From NCBI GenBank assembly GCA_030451965.1, contig JAKDNE010000006.1:1-24029 (forward strand): 24,029 bases of DNA. The letters run 5' to 3'. This DNA is from Brachybacterium sp. (GTDB lineage: Bacteria > Actinomycetota > Actinomycetes > Actinomycetales > Dermabacteraceae). The position numbers were made by a program, and so were the translations under genes. Below the pieces are notes generated by a model, which saw only the letters and a list, made by a program, of their open reading frames with translations, was not told the DNA's origin and did no database searches. Shown here piece after piece: positions 1-7,904 of this stretch (positions within the stretch are counted from its first letter, which is position 1; each line of letters begins with the position of its first letter).

Positions 1-217
1 CGCCCACGGAGTGCGCGACGCCCTCGCCCACGGGGTGAAGGTCACCGGCTGCAGCGTCATCGAGGTCGACGCGGGCGTGGACACCGGCACGATCCTCGCC
101 CAGGCCGCGGTCGAGGTCCGCGACGAGGACACCGAGGCGACCCTCCTCGATCGGATCAAGGCCGTCGAGCAGCCGCTGCTGGTGGACGTGGTGCGGCGTC
201 TCACCGCCCGCCCCTGA
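1..217 (+). CDS. purN: Phosphoribosylglycinamide formyltransferase PurN, C-terminal part (5' end outside window)
   Basis: This is the last ~72 codons of a frame open to the left edge, ending in TGA at 215-217. PurN transfers a formyl group from 10-formyl-THF to GAR in cytosolic de novo purine synthesis. What is visible matches the C-terminal end of the formyltransferase fold: an HGV..AL..G.K.TG stretch, then E-V-D-x-G-V-D-T-G-x-I-L-A-Q-A-A-V, the conserved loop and strand in which the D-x-G-x-D-T-G residues shape the active site. An amphipathic helix with R-I-K-x-V-E-x-x-L follows. The N-terminal folate/GAR-binding half and the catalytic Asn-His lie outside the window. purH follows on the same strand after a 138-nt gap that carries its own promoter-like box and riboswitch, so the two genes form a purine cluster but need not share one transcript. 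Confidence 0.9.
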   Translation, partial: AHGVRDALAHGVKVTGCSVIEVDAGVDTGTILAQAAVEVRDEDTEATLLDRIKAVEQPLLVDVVRRLTARP

Positions 218-220
218 GGA

Positions 221-241
221 CGGGACCGTCGCGGGGTCCCG
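221..241 (+). terminator. Short hairpin just after purN
   Basis: A perfect 7-bp stem (CGGGACC 221-227 with GGTCCCG 235-241) has a 7-nt loop and begins 3 nt past the purN stop. It has no U-tract. It could be a weak terminator or stabilising 3' hairpin for purN mRNA. It also sits where a -35 box of the purH promoter would lie. Confidence 0.4.
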
Positions 242-243
242 GA

Positions 244-249
244 TAGGGT
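244..249 (+). promoter_or_regulatory. -10-like element for purH (TAGGGT)
   Basis: TAGGGT fits the actinobacterial TANNNT -10 pattern and lies just ahead of the riboswitch, so transcription would begin around 255-257, at the 5' edge of the aptamer. No convincing -35 box is seen 16-18 nt upstream. The assignment rests on the -10 match and its position. Confidence 0.45.
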
Positions 250-251
250 GG

Positions 252-326
252 ACCCACACGACTGGCGAAGGTGGGGGACCACCGGGGAGTGACGACAGTG
301 GGTATCGACCGCCTGGGTGCCCACCG
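252..326 (+). ncRNA. ZTP (pfl motif) riboswitch controlling purH
   Basis: The gap before purH carries the hallmark conserved blocks of the ZTP/pfl aptamer in order: ACUGGCG at 261-267, a GGUGG/CCACC hairpin at 270-283 with a GGGA (GNRA) loop, GGGGAG directly after it, and CCGCCUGGG at 309-317. Helix P3 can form from GTGGG 298-302 with CCCAC 320-324. The diagnostic pseudoknot can form between GGCG 264-267 and CGCC 310-313. Short P1 pairing (257-259 with 289-291) is also possible. In established biology this RNA binds ZTP/ZMP, and ZMP (AICAR) is the substrate of the PurH transformylase, so the context fits exactly. The purH Shine-Dalgarno starts at 342, only 18 nt after P3, and no terminator with a U-tract is seen. 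Control of translation initiation is therefore more likely than attenuation (inference). Confidence 0.87.
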
Positions 327-355
327 CAAGCAGATCCGAACAGGAGCACCCCCAC

Positions 356-2020
356 GTGAGCACCGCAGAGCGCCTTCCCCTGACCCGAGCCCTCCTCTCC
401 GTCTTCGACAAGACCGGCATCGTCGACCTGGCCCGCACCCTCGCCGACGGCGGCGTGGAGATCGTCTCCACCGGCTCCACCGGCAGCACCCTCCGCGAGG
501 CCGGGATCGCGGTCACCGACGTCGAGACCGTCACCGGCTTCCCCGAGATGCTCGACGGCCGGGTCAAGACTCTCCACCCGCGCATCCACGGTGGGATCCT
601 CGCTGATCAGCGGCTCGCCGCGCACCAGGAGCAGCTGAAGGCCCACCAGATCTCCCCCTTCGACCTGGTCGTGGTGAACCTCTATCCCTTCACCGAGACC
701 GTCGCCGCGGGGGGCAGCTTCGACGAGATCATCGAGAAGATCGACGTCGGCGGCCCCACCATGGTGCGTGCGGCCGCGAAGAACTTCGCCTCCCTCGCCG
801 TGGTCGTCGACCCGGAGGGCTACCAGATCGCGGCCGAGGCCGCCGCGGCCGGCGGTTTCACCCTCGCCGAGCGCCAGCAGCTGGCGACCATCGCCTTCAC
901 CCGCACCGCCGAGTACGACGAGGCGATCAGCGACTGGATGCTCGAGCAGCTCGACGGTCCCGCAGAGGCCGGGTCCGCAGGACTCGAGCAGGACGAGCTC
1001 GAGGACGATGCGGACCTCAGCATCCTCGACCTCTCTGATGCCGATGCCGCCGAGCTCGGGATCACCGCCACCCTCCGTTACGGCGAGAACCCGCACCAGC
1101 GGGCCCGTCTGGCTGTGACCGACGAGCGCGCCCCCGGTCTTGCAGGCGCCGAGCAGCTCGGCGGCAAGGAGATGAGCTACAACAACTACGTCGATGCCGA
1201 TGCCGCCGTGCGCGCCGCCCACGACCACTGGCTGCCGGCAGTCGCCGTGGTCAAGCACAACAACCCCTGCGGCATCGCCGTGGCCGGCCAGGACGAGGAC
1301 ATCGCCCACGCCCACGCCCGCGCCCACGGCACCGATCCGGTCTCCGCCTACGGCGGCGTGATCGCCTCCAACCGTCCCGTCACCCTCGCCATGGCCCAGC
1401 AGGTGGGGCCCGTCTTCACCGAGGTCATCCTGGCCCCCGACTACGAGGACGAAGCGCTCGCGCTGCTGCGCACCAAGAAGAACCTGCGGATCCTGCGTCT
1501 TCCCGGGCAGTACTCCCGCGGTGTGGAGATGCGGGAGATCTGGGGCGGGATGCTGATCCAGGACTCCGACACCATCGCCGCCGACGGCGATGATCCGGTG
1601 CAGTGGACCCTCGCCGCGGGCGAGGCTGCCGACGACGCCACCCTGGCGGACCTCGCCTTCGCCTGGCGCTCGGTGCGCGCGGTGAAGTCCAACGCGATCC
1701 TGCTGGCGAGGGACTCCGCCGCCGTCGGCCTCGGGATGGGCCAGGTCAACCGTCTGGACTCGTGCCGTCTGGCTGTCGCTCGGGCCAACACGCTGGGCAC
1801 GCATGCCGAGGGCGAGCAGGCCCCGGAGCGGGCCCGCGGCGCGGTCGCGGCCTCGGACGCCTTCTTCCCCTTCGCCGACGGTGCGCAGATCCTCATCGAT
1901 GCCGGCGTGCGCGCGATCGTGCAGCCCGGCGGCTCGATCCGTGACGAGGAGGTCCTCGAGGCCTGCCGCGCCGCCGGCGTGACCATGTACCTCACCGGGA
2001 CACGCCACTTCGCGCACTGA
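356..2020 (+). CDS. purH: Bifunctional AICAR transformylase / IMP cyclohydrolase PurH
   Basis: PurH catalyses the last two steps to IMP: AICAR formylation with 10-formyl-THF, then ring closure. I chose the GTG at 356, which gives 554 aa, because AGGAG at 342-346 is well spaced. The longer in-frame GTG at 317 lies inside the riboswitch and would add 13 unconserved residues. The N-terminal MGS-like cyclohydrolase domain (about residues 1-150) shows the S-V-x-D-K-T-G start and K-T-L-H-P-R-I-H-G-G at about 71-80. The transformylase domain carries V-K-H-N-N-P-C-G near 299-306, whose Lys-His pair is catalytic in the family. The C-terminus has the usual S-D-A-F-F-P-F-x-D and Q-P-G-G-S-I-R-D motifs and ends T-G-x-R-H-F. 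Length is slightly above the family's ~520-530 because of an acidic insertion around residues 200-230. Expression is probably ZMP-responsive through the upstream riboswitch. Confidence 0.97.
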   Translation: MSTAERLPLTRALLSVFDKTGIVDLARTLADGGVEIVSTGSTGSTLREAGIAVTDVETVTGFPEMLDGRVKTLHPRIHGGILADQRLAAHQEQLKAHQISPFDLVVVNLYPFTETVAAGGSFDEIIEKIDVGGPTMVRAAAKNFASLAVVVDPEGYQIAAEAAAAGGFTLAERQQLATIAFTRTAEYDEAISDWMLEQLDGPAEAGSAGLEQDELEDDADLSILDLSDADAAELGITATLRYGENPHQRARLAVTDERAPGLAGAEQLGGKEMSYNNYVDADAAVRAAHDHWLPAVAVVKHNNPCGIAVAGQDEDIAHAHARAHGTDPVSAYGGVIASNRPVTLAMAQQVGPVFTEVILAPDYEDEALALLRTKKNLRILRLPGQYSRGVEMREIWGGMLIQDSDTIAADGDDPVQWTLAAGEAADDATLADLAFAWRSVRAVKSNAILLARDSAAVGLGMGQVNRLDSCRLAVARANTLGTHAEGEQAPERARGAVAASDAFFPFADGAQILIDAGVRAIVQPGGSIRDEEVLEACRAAGVTMYLTGTRHFAH

Positions 2021-2047
2021 GGCCCGGCCTCCCGACCCGTCGGTCGG

Positions 2048-2083
2048 TGCGCCCCGACCCCGCCACCGGCAGGGCGGGGCGCA
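2048..2083 (+). terminator. GC-rich hairpin downstream of purH
   Basis: TGCGCCCCG (2048-2056) pairs perfectly with CGGGGCGCA (2075-2083). An alternative inner pairing CCCCGCC 2058-2064 with GGCGGGG 2073-2079 competes with it. It begins 27 nt past the stop. There is no U-tract, as with most hairpins in this window, so its terminator role is inferred from position. Confidence 0.5.
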
Positions 2084-2136
2084 TCGCCCTCCGACACCGG
2101 TGACCCCTCGTCCACCGTCTCGTCCTCCAGGACCTC

Positions 2137-2142
2137 TAGAGT
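2137..2142 (+). promoter_or_regulatory. -10-like element for ppk2 (TAGAGT)
   Basis: TAGAGT lies 32 nt before the chosen ppk2 start and after the purH hairpin, implying a short leader of about 26 nt. It is embedded in a small inverted repeat, GGACC at 2130-2134 and GGTCC at 2144-2148, which could be a regulator half-site pair or chance. No clear -35 box. Confidence 0.45.
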
Positions 2143-2174
2143 TGGTCCATACCCCCGCGTGCGAAGGAGCGACC

Positions 2175-3080
2175 GTGAAGATCCCTGACAACCAGAGCCT
2201 GCGCGAATACATCGAGCATCTGCGCGACGAGGGGTACTCGGTCCAGGACGGTCACACGCCGGACCCGGACCTCATCGACCCGCAGGGCAATCCGGTCTAC
2301 ACCTGGCAGGAGGGCTACCCGTACGCCACCCGCATGGGGCGGGACGAGTACGAGCTGGAGAAGTACAAGCTGCAGGTGGAGCTCCTGAAGTACCAGTACT
2401 GGCTCGAGGACAACGATCAGAAGTCGATCATCATCTTCGAGGGGCGGGACGCGGCCGGCAAGGGCGGCACCATCAAGCGCTTCACCGAGCACCTGAACCC
2501 GCGCACCGCCCGTGTGGTCGCGCTGAACAAGCCCAGCGACAGAGAGCGCGGGCAGTGGTACTTCCAGCGCTACGTCCAGCATCTGCCCACCGACGGCGAG
2601 ATGGTGCTGTTCGACCGTTCCTGGTACAACCGGGCCGGTGTCGAGCGGGTGATGGGCTTCGCGACCCCCGAGGAGTACGAGACCTTCATGAATCAGGTGC
2701 CGTACTTCGAGCGCATGCTCGTGGACTCCGGCATCTTCGTGACGAAGTTCTGGTTCTCCGTCTCCCAGAAGGAGCAGCGCACCCGCTTCGCGATCCGTCA
2801 GCTGGACCCGGTGCGCCGCTGGAAGCTGTCCCCGATGGACCTCGAGTCCCTGGACCGCTGGGAGGCGTACACGCAGGCGAAGGAGGAGATGTTCCGCCGC
2901 ACGGACAAGAAGTACGCGCCGTGGACGATCATCCGCTCCAACGACAAGAAGCGCGCCCGGCTGAACGCCATGCGCTACTTCCTCTCCCAGTTCGAGTACG
3001 ACGACAAGGACCACGAGGTCGTCGGCGTGCCCGATCCCAAGCTCGTGATGCGCGGCAAGATGGAGGAAGCCGACGAATGA
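2175..3080 (+). CDS. ppk2: Polyphosphate kinase 2 family protein (PPK2)
   Basis: PPK2 enzymes use inorganic polyphosphate to phosphorylate nucleoside mono- or diphosphates (or run in reverse), linking polyP stores to ATP/GTP pools. The GTG at 2175 gives 301 aa and is preceded by AAGGAG at 2164-2169. The frame is open upstream to 2100 but without conserved residues. After an ~80-residue N-terminal lid comes the Walker A loop G-R-D-A-A-G-K-G-G at residues 90-98. The Walker B-like F-D-R-S-W-Y-N-R-A-G-V-E-R-V-M-G starts near 146, and between them lies P-S-D-R-E-R-x-Q-W-Y-F-Q-R-Y, the usual lid-adjacent segment. The C-terminal R-R-W-K-L-S-P-M-D, W-x-x-Y and W-x-I-I-x-S-x-D-K-K-R-A-R motifs are all present. 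A single catalytic domain of ~300 aa suggests the class I type; nucleotide preference cannot be read from the sequence. It appears monocistronic, between a hairpin on each side. Confidence 0.93.
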   Translation: MKIPDNQSLREYIEHLRDEGYSVQDGHTPDPDLIDPQGNPVYTWQEGYPYATRMGRDEYELEKYKLQVELLKYQYWLEDNDQKSIIIFEGRDAAGKGGTIKRFTEHLNPRTARVVALNKPSDRERGQWYFQRYVQHLPTDGEMVLFDRSWYNRAGVERVMGFATPEEYETFMNQVPYFERMLVDSGIFVTKFWFSVSQKEQRTRFAIRQLDPVRRWKLSPMDLESLDRWEAYTQAKEEMFRRTDKKYAPWTIIRSNDKKRARLNAMRYFLSQFEYDDKDHEVVGVPDPKLVMRGKMEEADE

Positions 3081-3137
3081 GCTGAGGCTCCCCCTGGCCT
3101 GACCGGGGCCCCGCCGCGGCCACAATCACGCGCCCAC

Positions 3138-3178
3138 CACCACGCCGCCCACCGTCCTGGCGGGGGCGCGGCGTGGTG
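3138..3178. terminator. Bidirectional terminator between convergent ppk2 and aspA
   Basis: CACCACGCCGC (3138-3148) pairs perfectly with GCGGCGTGGTG (3168-3178), an 11-bp stem with a 19-nt loop. It sits 57 nt past the ppk2 stop and 21 nt past the aspA stop on the other strand. Being symmetrical, it can act in both directions. There is no U-tract on either side. Confidence 0.65.
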
Positions 3179-3199
3179 CGTCCTGCCCGGACGCCTTTC

Positions 3200-4714
<1,515 letters not shown>

Positions 4715-4767
4715 GTGAAGGAGTCCTCCAGGTCGCTCTGTGGCCGACGGCGCTGCCGACCACGGCC

Positions 4768-4773
4768 AGCGTA
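4768..4773 (-). promoter_or_regulatory. -10-like element for aspA (TACGCT, minus strand)
   Basis: On the minus strand TACGCT lies 54 nt before the aspA ATG, predicting a leader of roughly 45-50 nt that contains the GGAGG ribosome site. Its -35 region would fall around 4791-4797, overlapping the -35 region of the opposing DUF3017 promoter. No good -35 match is seen. Confidence 0.4.
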
Positions 4774-4810
4774 GCCGGGATCGACCGAGCCGAGGCCCGT
4801 GCGGTGCCCG

Positions 4811-4816
4811 TACCAT
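4811..4816 (+). promoter_or_regulatory. -10 element for a leaderless DUF3017 gene (TACCAT)
   Basis: TACCAT ends 7 nt before the GTG at 4824, so the transcription start would coincide with the start codon. No Shine-Dalgarno precedes either candidate start. This is the leaderless arrangement common in actinobacteria. The box also overlaps the alternative ATG at 4815, arguing against that start. Confidence 0.5.
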
Positions 4817-4823
4817 GAGGCAC

Positions 4824-5114
4824 GTGCCGCAGCGACATTCCCCCTTCACCGTCTCCGCTGCCGTGCGTCGGCAGGCGGTGCTGACCGCCGCCCTCTGCGC
4901 GCTCGGTGGGATCATCGTCCTCGGCGTGGTGTTCTCCGCCGCGCTGGCCGGCCTGCTGCTGGCTGTGCTGCTCGGCGTCCTGGCCGTGCTGCGGGCGGCG
5001 CTGCCCGTCAGAGCGGTCGGCGCCCTCGCCGTCCGTTCCCGGGGCCTCGATGTCGCGGTGCTGCTGGTGCTCGCGATCTCCCTCGGTGTGCTCTCCTCCT
5101 CCCCGAACCTCTGA
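4824..5114 (+). CDS. DUF3017-like small membrane protein
   Basis: With the GTG start at 4824 this is a 96-aa hydrophobic protein; an ATG at 4815 would add three residues. After a short basic N-terminus (R-R-Q at 15-17) come three predicted membrane segments, about residues 18-36, 38-58 and 75-92. The loop between the second and third reads L-R-x-x-L-P, then A-V-R-S-R-x-x-D, and this L-P/V-R-S-R-x-x-D pattern is what I recall as typical of the actinobacterial DUF3017 family. Members have no established function, and in many relatives the gene sits after folD, which is not visible here. It is most likely an inner-membrane protein of unknown role. It is transcribed divergently from aspA, and thrE follows 92 nt later behind its own promoter-like box. 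Confidence 0.7.
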   Translation: MPQRHSPFTVSAAVRRQAVLTAALCALGGIIVLGVVFSAALAGLLLAVLLGVLAVLRAALPVRAVGALAVRSRGLDVAVLLVLAISLGVLSSSPNL

Positions 5115-5194
5115 TCTCGCGTCCTCCCGCCGCACCGCGCGCGCTGTGAGCAGTCCGGTGGGGCGTCGAGTGCTCCGGGCACCGGCCGGTGTGG

Positions 5195-5200
5195 CACGAT
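5195..5200 (+). promoter_or_regulatory. -10 element for leaderless thrE-like gene (CACGAT)
   Basis: CACGAT is followed by exactly 6 nt and then the GTG at 5207. There is no Shine-Dalgarno in between, so transcription should start at or next to the start codon. The same hexamer and spacing occurs before the minus-strand aminotransferase gene (start 11471). Confidence 0.5.
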
Positions 5201-5206
5201 CGATCC

Positions 5207-6697
5207 GTGCCCACCGATACCGCCCGGCTCCATGCCGTGTTCGACCTCGCCATGAGGATCGGCGAGGGACTGCTCACCAACGGTGCAGCCGCCTCCGAGG
5301 TCACCGCGACCGTGCTGCGGGTGACCAGCTCCTCCGGCCTTCGCAACGTCTCCGCCCAGGTGACCTTCAACGAGGTGACGATCTCCTATCTCGCGGACGA
5401 GACCGCGCCCCCCTTCACCAGGGTGCGCTCCGCGGGCGACCGGGTGCAGGACTTCGCCCGGCTGGCGGCCTTCGAGGACATCTCCCACGGCTACCTCTCC
5501 GGGGAGCTGCCGCTGGACGAGGCCCGTCGCCAGGCCGCCGCGATCCCGCAGCGCCAGCCCCTCTACCGGGTCCCCCTGGCCATCTTCGGCTTCGCGGTGA
5601 TGGGCGGCGCCGCCGCACTCAGCTTCGGTGCCGGAAGCCTGGTGGTGGTCGCCGCGACACTCGCCGCCGGGCTGCTGATCGCCGCCGCCGAGCTGCTGGC
5701 CCGGTGGAACATCCCGCCCTTCTACGGGCAGGCGCTGAGCGGCTTCGTCGCGGTGGGCGCCGCCTCGGCCGTCGCCCTGATCGACCACAGCGTCAGCCCC
5801 TCGATCGTCGTGGTCTCCTGCATCATCGTGCAGCTGGCCGGCCTCTCCTCGATCAGCGCGGTGCAGGATGCCGTCACCGGGTGGTACGTCACCGCGGCCG
5901 GCCGCATGCTCGAGACGCTGATGCTCACCGTCGGCCTCGTCGCCGGCGTGCGCGGCGGACTGCTGCTGGCCGAGGTGGTCGGGGCCGACGTCTCCGTCAG
6001 CGCTGCGATGCCGCTGACCCTGACCACGTCGGTGGTGGTCGTCGTCTCGGGGATGGGCATGGGGCTGGGATACGGCGTCGGCACCCAGGTCCCCGCTCGG
6101 CTGCTGCTGGCCGGTGCGCTGGTGGCGTCCGGCTCCGGCATCGTCGCCCACCTCCTCAGCGGCATCCTGCTGGATCGCACGGTGGCCGTCGCGGTCGCCG
6201 CCTTCGGCACCGGGATGGTGGCGACCCTCCTCGGTGACCGGCTGCGGGCACCGGCCCTCGCATTCGTCATGGCCGGGGTGATCCCCCTGGTCCCGGGCAG
6301 CCGCATCTACCGCGGACTCCTGGGCCTCGGGGACGATCTCGGCACAGGCATCGCGGAGCTGCTGGGCGCCGCCGAGGTCGCCGTCTCGATCGCCGCCGGG
6401 GTGGTGCTGGGGCAACTGCTGGCCTCCCGTATGCTGCCGTATTTCCGTCGCAGCGGAATCGCGTACACCCCGGCGATCTCCTCGCCGTTCACCACGCTGC
6501 GGCGACGGCGGGTCTCCCTCGGATCGCGTCGGATCCGGCGACGCCGAGGCGCCGCGGTGATCGAGCCGTCTACGATGACCGGTGAGATGACAGCGCTGTC
6601 CTCCACGATGTTCGACGACCTCTCGTTCCTCGAGGACCTCGAGCCGCCCTCGGACCTCGAGGACGGCACCGGGCGGCGCCCCGACCGTGAGGAGTGA
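5207..6697 (+). CDS. ThrE-type threonine/serine exporter family membrane protein
   Basis: The 496-aa product (GTG 5207, leaderless; a GTG at 5189 lies upstream of the predicted transcript start) resembles actinobacterial ThrE exporters, which pump L-threonine and L-serine out of the cell. Residues 1-118 form the hydrophilic N-terminal domain, with the G-x-x-A-S-E-V segment near 26-32 and F-x-x-V-T-I-S-Y near 54-61. About ten hydrophobic segments follow from residue 120 to 410. The two repeats match the DUF1212-like and ThrE_2-like halves, the second with the conserved P-L-V-P-G-S-x-I-Y-R-G-L at 360-371. Odd point: the last ~85 residues form a non-membrane tail, first arginine-rich (431-447), then acidic (from ~470), not expected in the family. 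The stop is 2 nt before the lactonase-like ATG, so the two are co-transcribed. The exact exported substrate is inferred from family only. Confidence 0.85.
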   Translation: MPTDTARLHAVFDLAMRIGEGLLTNGAAASEVTATVLRVTSSSGLRNVSAQVTFNEVTISYLADETAPPFTRVRSAGDRVQDFARLAAFEDISHGYLSGELPLDEARRQAAAIPQRQPLYRVPLAIFGFAVMGGAAALSFGAGSLVVVAATLAAGLLIAAAELLARWNIPPFYGQALSGFVAVGAASAVALIDHSVSPSIVVVSCIIVQLAGLSSISAVQDAVTGWYVTAAGRMLETLMLTVGLVAGVRGGLLLAEVVGADVSVSAAMPLTLTTSVVVVVSGMGMGLGYGVGTQVPARLLLAGALVASGSGIVAHLLSGILLDRTVAVAVAAFGTGMVATLLGDRLRAPALAFVMAGVIPLVPGSRIYRGLLGLGDDLGTGIAELLGAAEVAVSIAAGVVLGQLLASRMLPYFRRSGIAYTPAISSPFTTLRRRRVSLGSRRIRRRRGAAVIEPSTMTGEMTALSSTMFDDLSFLEDLEPPSDLEDGTGRRPDREE

Positions 6698-6699
6698 CC

Positions 6700-7794
6700 A
6701 TGACCACCACCGCACTGATCGCCGCCGGCGGGTACTCGCGCAGCGGCACCGGCCGCGGGCCCGGTATCGAGTTGCTGGGCCTGAGCATCGACGGGGCCAC
6801 CGGTGCCCCGGCCGTGGAGCGGCTGGCGGTGGTCGATCTGCCCGATCCCTCCTTCGTGCTCTGGAGCCAGGACGGGACGCTGCTGCACGCGGTGCTCGAG
6901 GGTGATCCCACCCGGGTGGTCGCCGTGCGGGTGTCCGCCGACGGTCGCGAGGCCGAGATCATCGGGGATCTCGCCGTCGACGGCACCGGGGGCTGCCATC
7001 TCAGCCGCGGCACCGACCCCTCCACCCTGATCGTCGCGCAGTACGGGGCGGGAACCGTGGCCACCGTGCGACTCGATGAGGCCGGGATCCCGATCGAGCA
7101 GATCGATCTGGACGACCACCGTGACCTTCGCGACAGCGGCGACAACAGCGCCGGGAGCGACCTCGGCAGTCCGCATCCGCACCAGGTGGTCGCCCTGCCG
7201 GGCACCCAGCTGCTCGCCGTTCCGGACCTCGGGCTGGACCGGGTGCTGATGTACCGCCAGGACACGGCCGGGATGATCGACCTCGCGGGGGAGATCCCCC
7301 TCCACCGCGGCAGCGGCCCCCGTCACCTCGTGGCGGACCACGAGTCCGAGCAGCTCCACATCGCCTGCGAGCTCTCGGGAATGGTCGCCACGGCGGTCCG
7401 CAGCGAGAAGCCCCCGCAGCGCAGGCTGCCGTCCGCGATGGAGGGGCCGACGCATCAGTGGAGTGTGCGTTCGATGACCCCCGGCAGCGGGCGGGAGGGT
7501 GCCAATGCGCTTTCCCACATCGAGCTGACCGGGGATGAGTCCGCGCTGCTGGTGGCCAACCGCGGGCCCGACACCCTCTCGCTGCTCTCCCTCGACCAGA
7601 TGCGACCGCTGCTGGTGGCGGAGGTCGAGGTGGGGGCGCACCCGCGCCACTTCACCCAGCTGGGTGACCTGGTGCTGGTCGCCGCGCAGGAGGGCGACCG
7701 CATCGACGTGCTGCGGCTCAGCGGAGACGAGCTCGTCACGGCCGCGGAGCCGATCGCCGCCCCCTCGGTGGCGTGTCTCGCCGTACGACCCTGA
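6700..7794 (+). CDS. Lactonase / 6-phosphogluconolactonase-like seven-bladed beta-propeller protein
   Basis: The ATG at 6700 gives 364 aa, with GAGGAG at 6689-6694. A GTG at 6694 overlapping the thrE stop is a possible alternative. The sequence is a run of ~50-residue beta-rich repeats without a signal peptide or membrane segment. It shows the marks of the PF10282-type lactonase propellers: a D-P-S-F-x-x-W first blade, G-x-x-H-L-S-R-G, S-P-H-P-H-Q-V-x-x-x-P-G, G-S-G-P-R-H-L, L-V-A-N-R-G-x-D-T-L-S and a closing G-A-H-P-R-H-F. Characterised members hydrolyse 6-phosphogluconolactone or other lactones, but many family members are untested, so the substrate is open. It is translationally close-coupled to the thrE-like gene (2-nt gap). 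I know of no functional link between the two. Confidence 0.85.
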   Translation: MTTTALIAAGGYSRSGTGRGPGIELLGLSIDGATGAPAVERLAVVDLPDPSFVLWSQDGTLLHAVLEGDPTRVVAVRVSADGREAEIIGDLAVDGTGGCHLSRGTDPSTLIVAQYGAGTVATVRLDEAGIPIEQIDLDDHRDLRDSGDNSAGSDLGSPHPHQVVALPGTQLLAVPDLGLDRVLMYRQDTAGMIDLAGEIPLHRGSGPRHLVADHESEQLHIACELSGMVATAVRSEKPPQRRLPSAMEGPTHQWSVRSMTPGSGREGANALSHIELTGDESALLVANRGPDTLSLLSLDQMRPLLVAEVEVGAHPRHFTQLGDLVLVAAQEGDRIDVLRLSGDELVTAAEPIAAPSVACLAVRP

Positions 7795-7827
7795 GAGGCG
7801 GCTCTGCGCTTTTGTCGTCTTGACGGT

Positions 7828-7833
7828 TAGACT
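7828..7833 (+). promoter_or_regulatory. -10-like element for galK (TAGACT)
   Basis: TAGACT fits the -10 pattern and predicts a leader of about 65 nt before galK. A TTGACG at 7820-7825 is too close to serve as its -35 but could pair with another -10 further on. Proposed only from the match and position in the 110-nt gap. Confidence 0.4.
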
Positions 7834-7904
7834 TTCGAACGCCGTGCCGGGCGGGGAACGCCTTCCGTCGCGTCCCGGCCACTGACCGCTCCGGAAGGAT
7901 CTTC

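Noticed and set aside
221..241. Part of the ZTP aptamer
   Set aside because: This hairpin lies before the -10 box and outside the conserved pfl blocks, so it is treated as a purN 3' hairpin.
317..355. purH starting at GTG 317 (567 aa)
   Set aside because: The codon is inside the ZTP riboswitch, has no ribosome site and adds unconserved residues; the GTG at 356 has AGGAG at the right distance.
4715..6715. Minus-strand extension of the aspA frame by ~670 codons
   Set aside because: Antisense to the DUF3017 and thrE-like genes, His/Gly/Asp/Arg-rich low-complexity translation; aspA itself has a proper start at 4714 with GGAGG.
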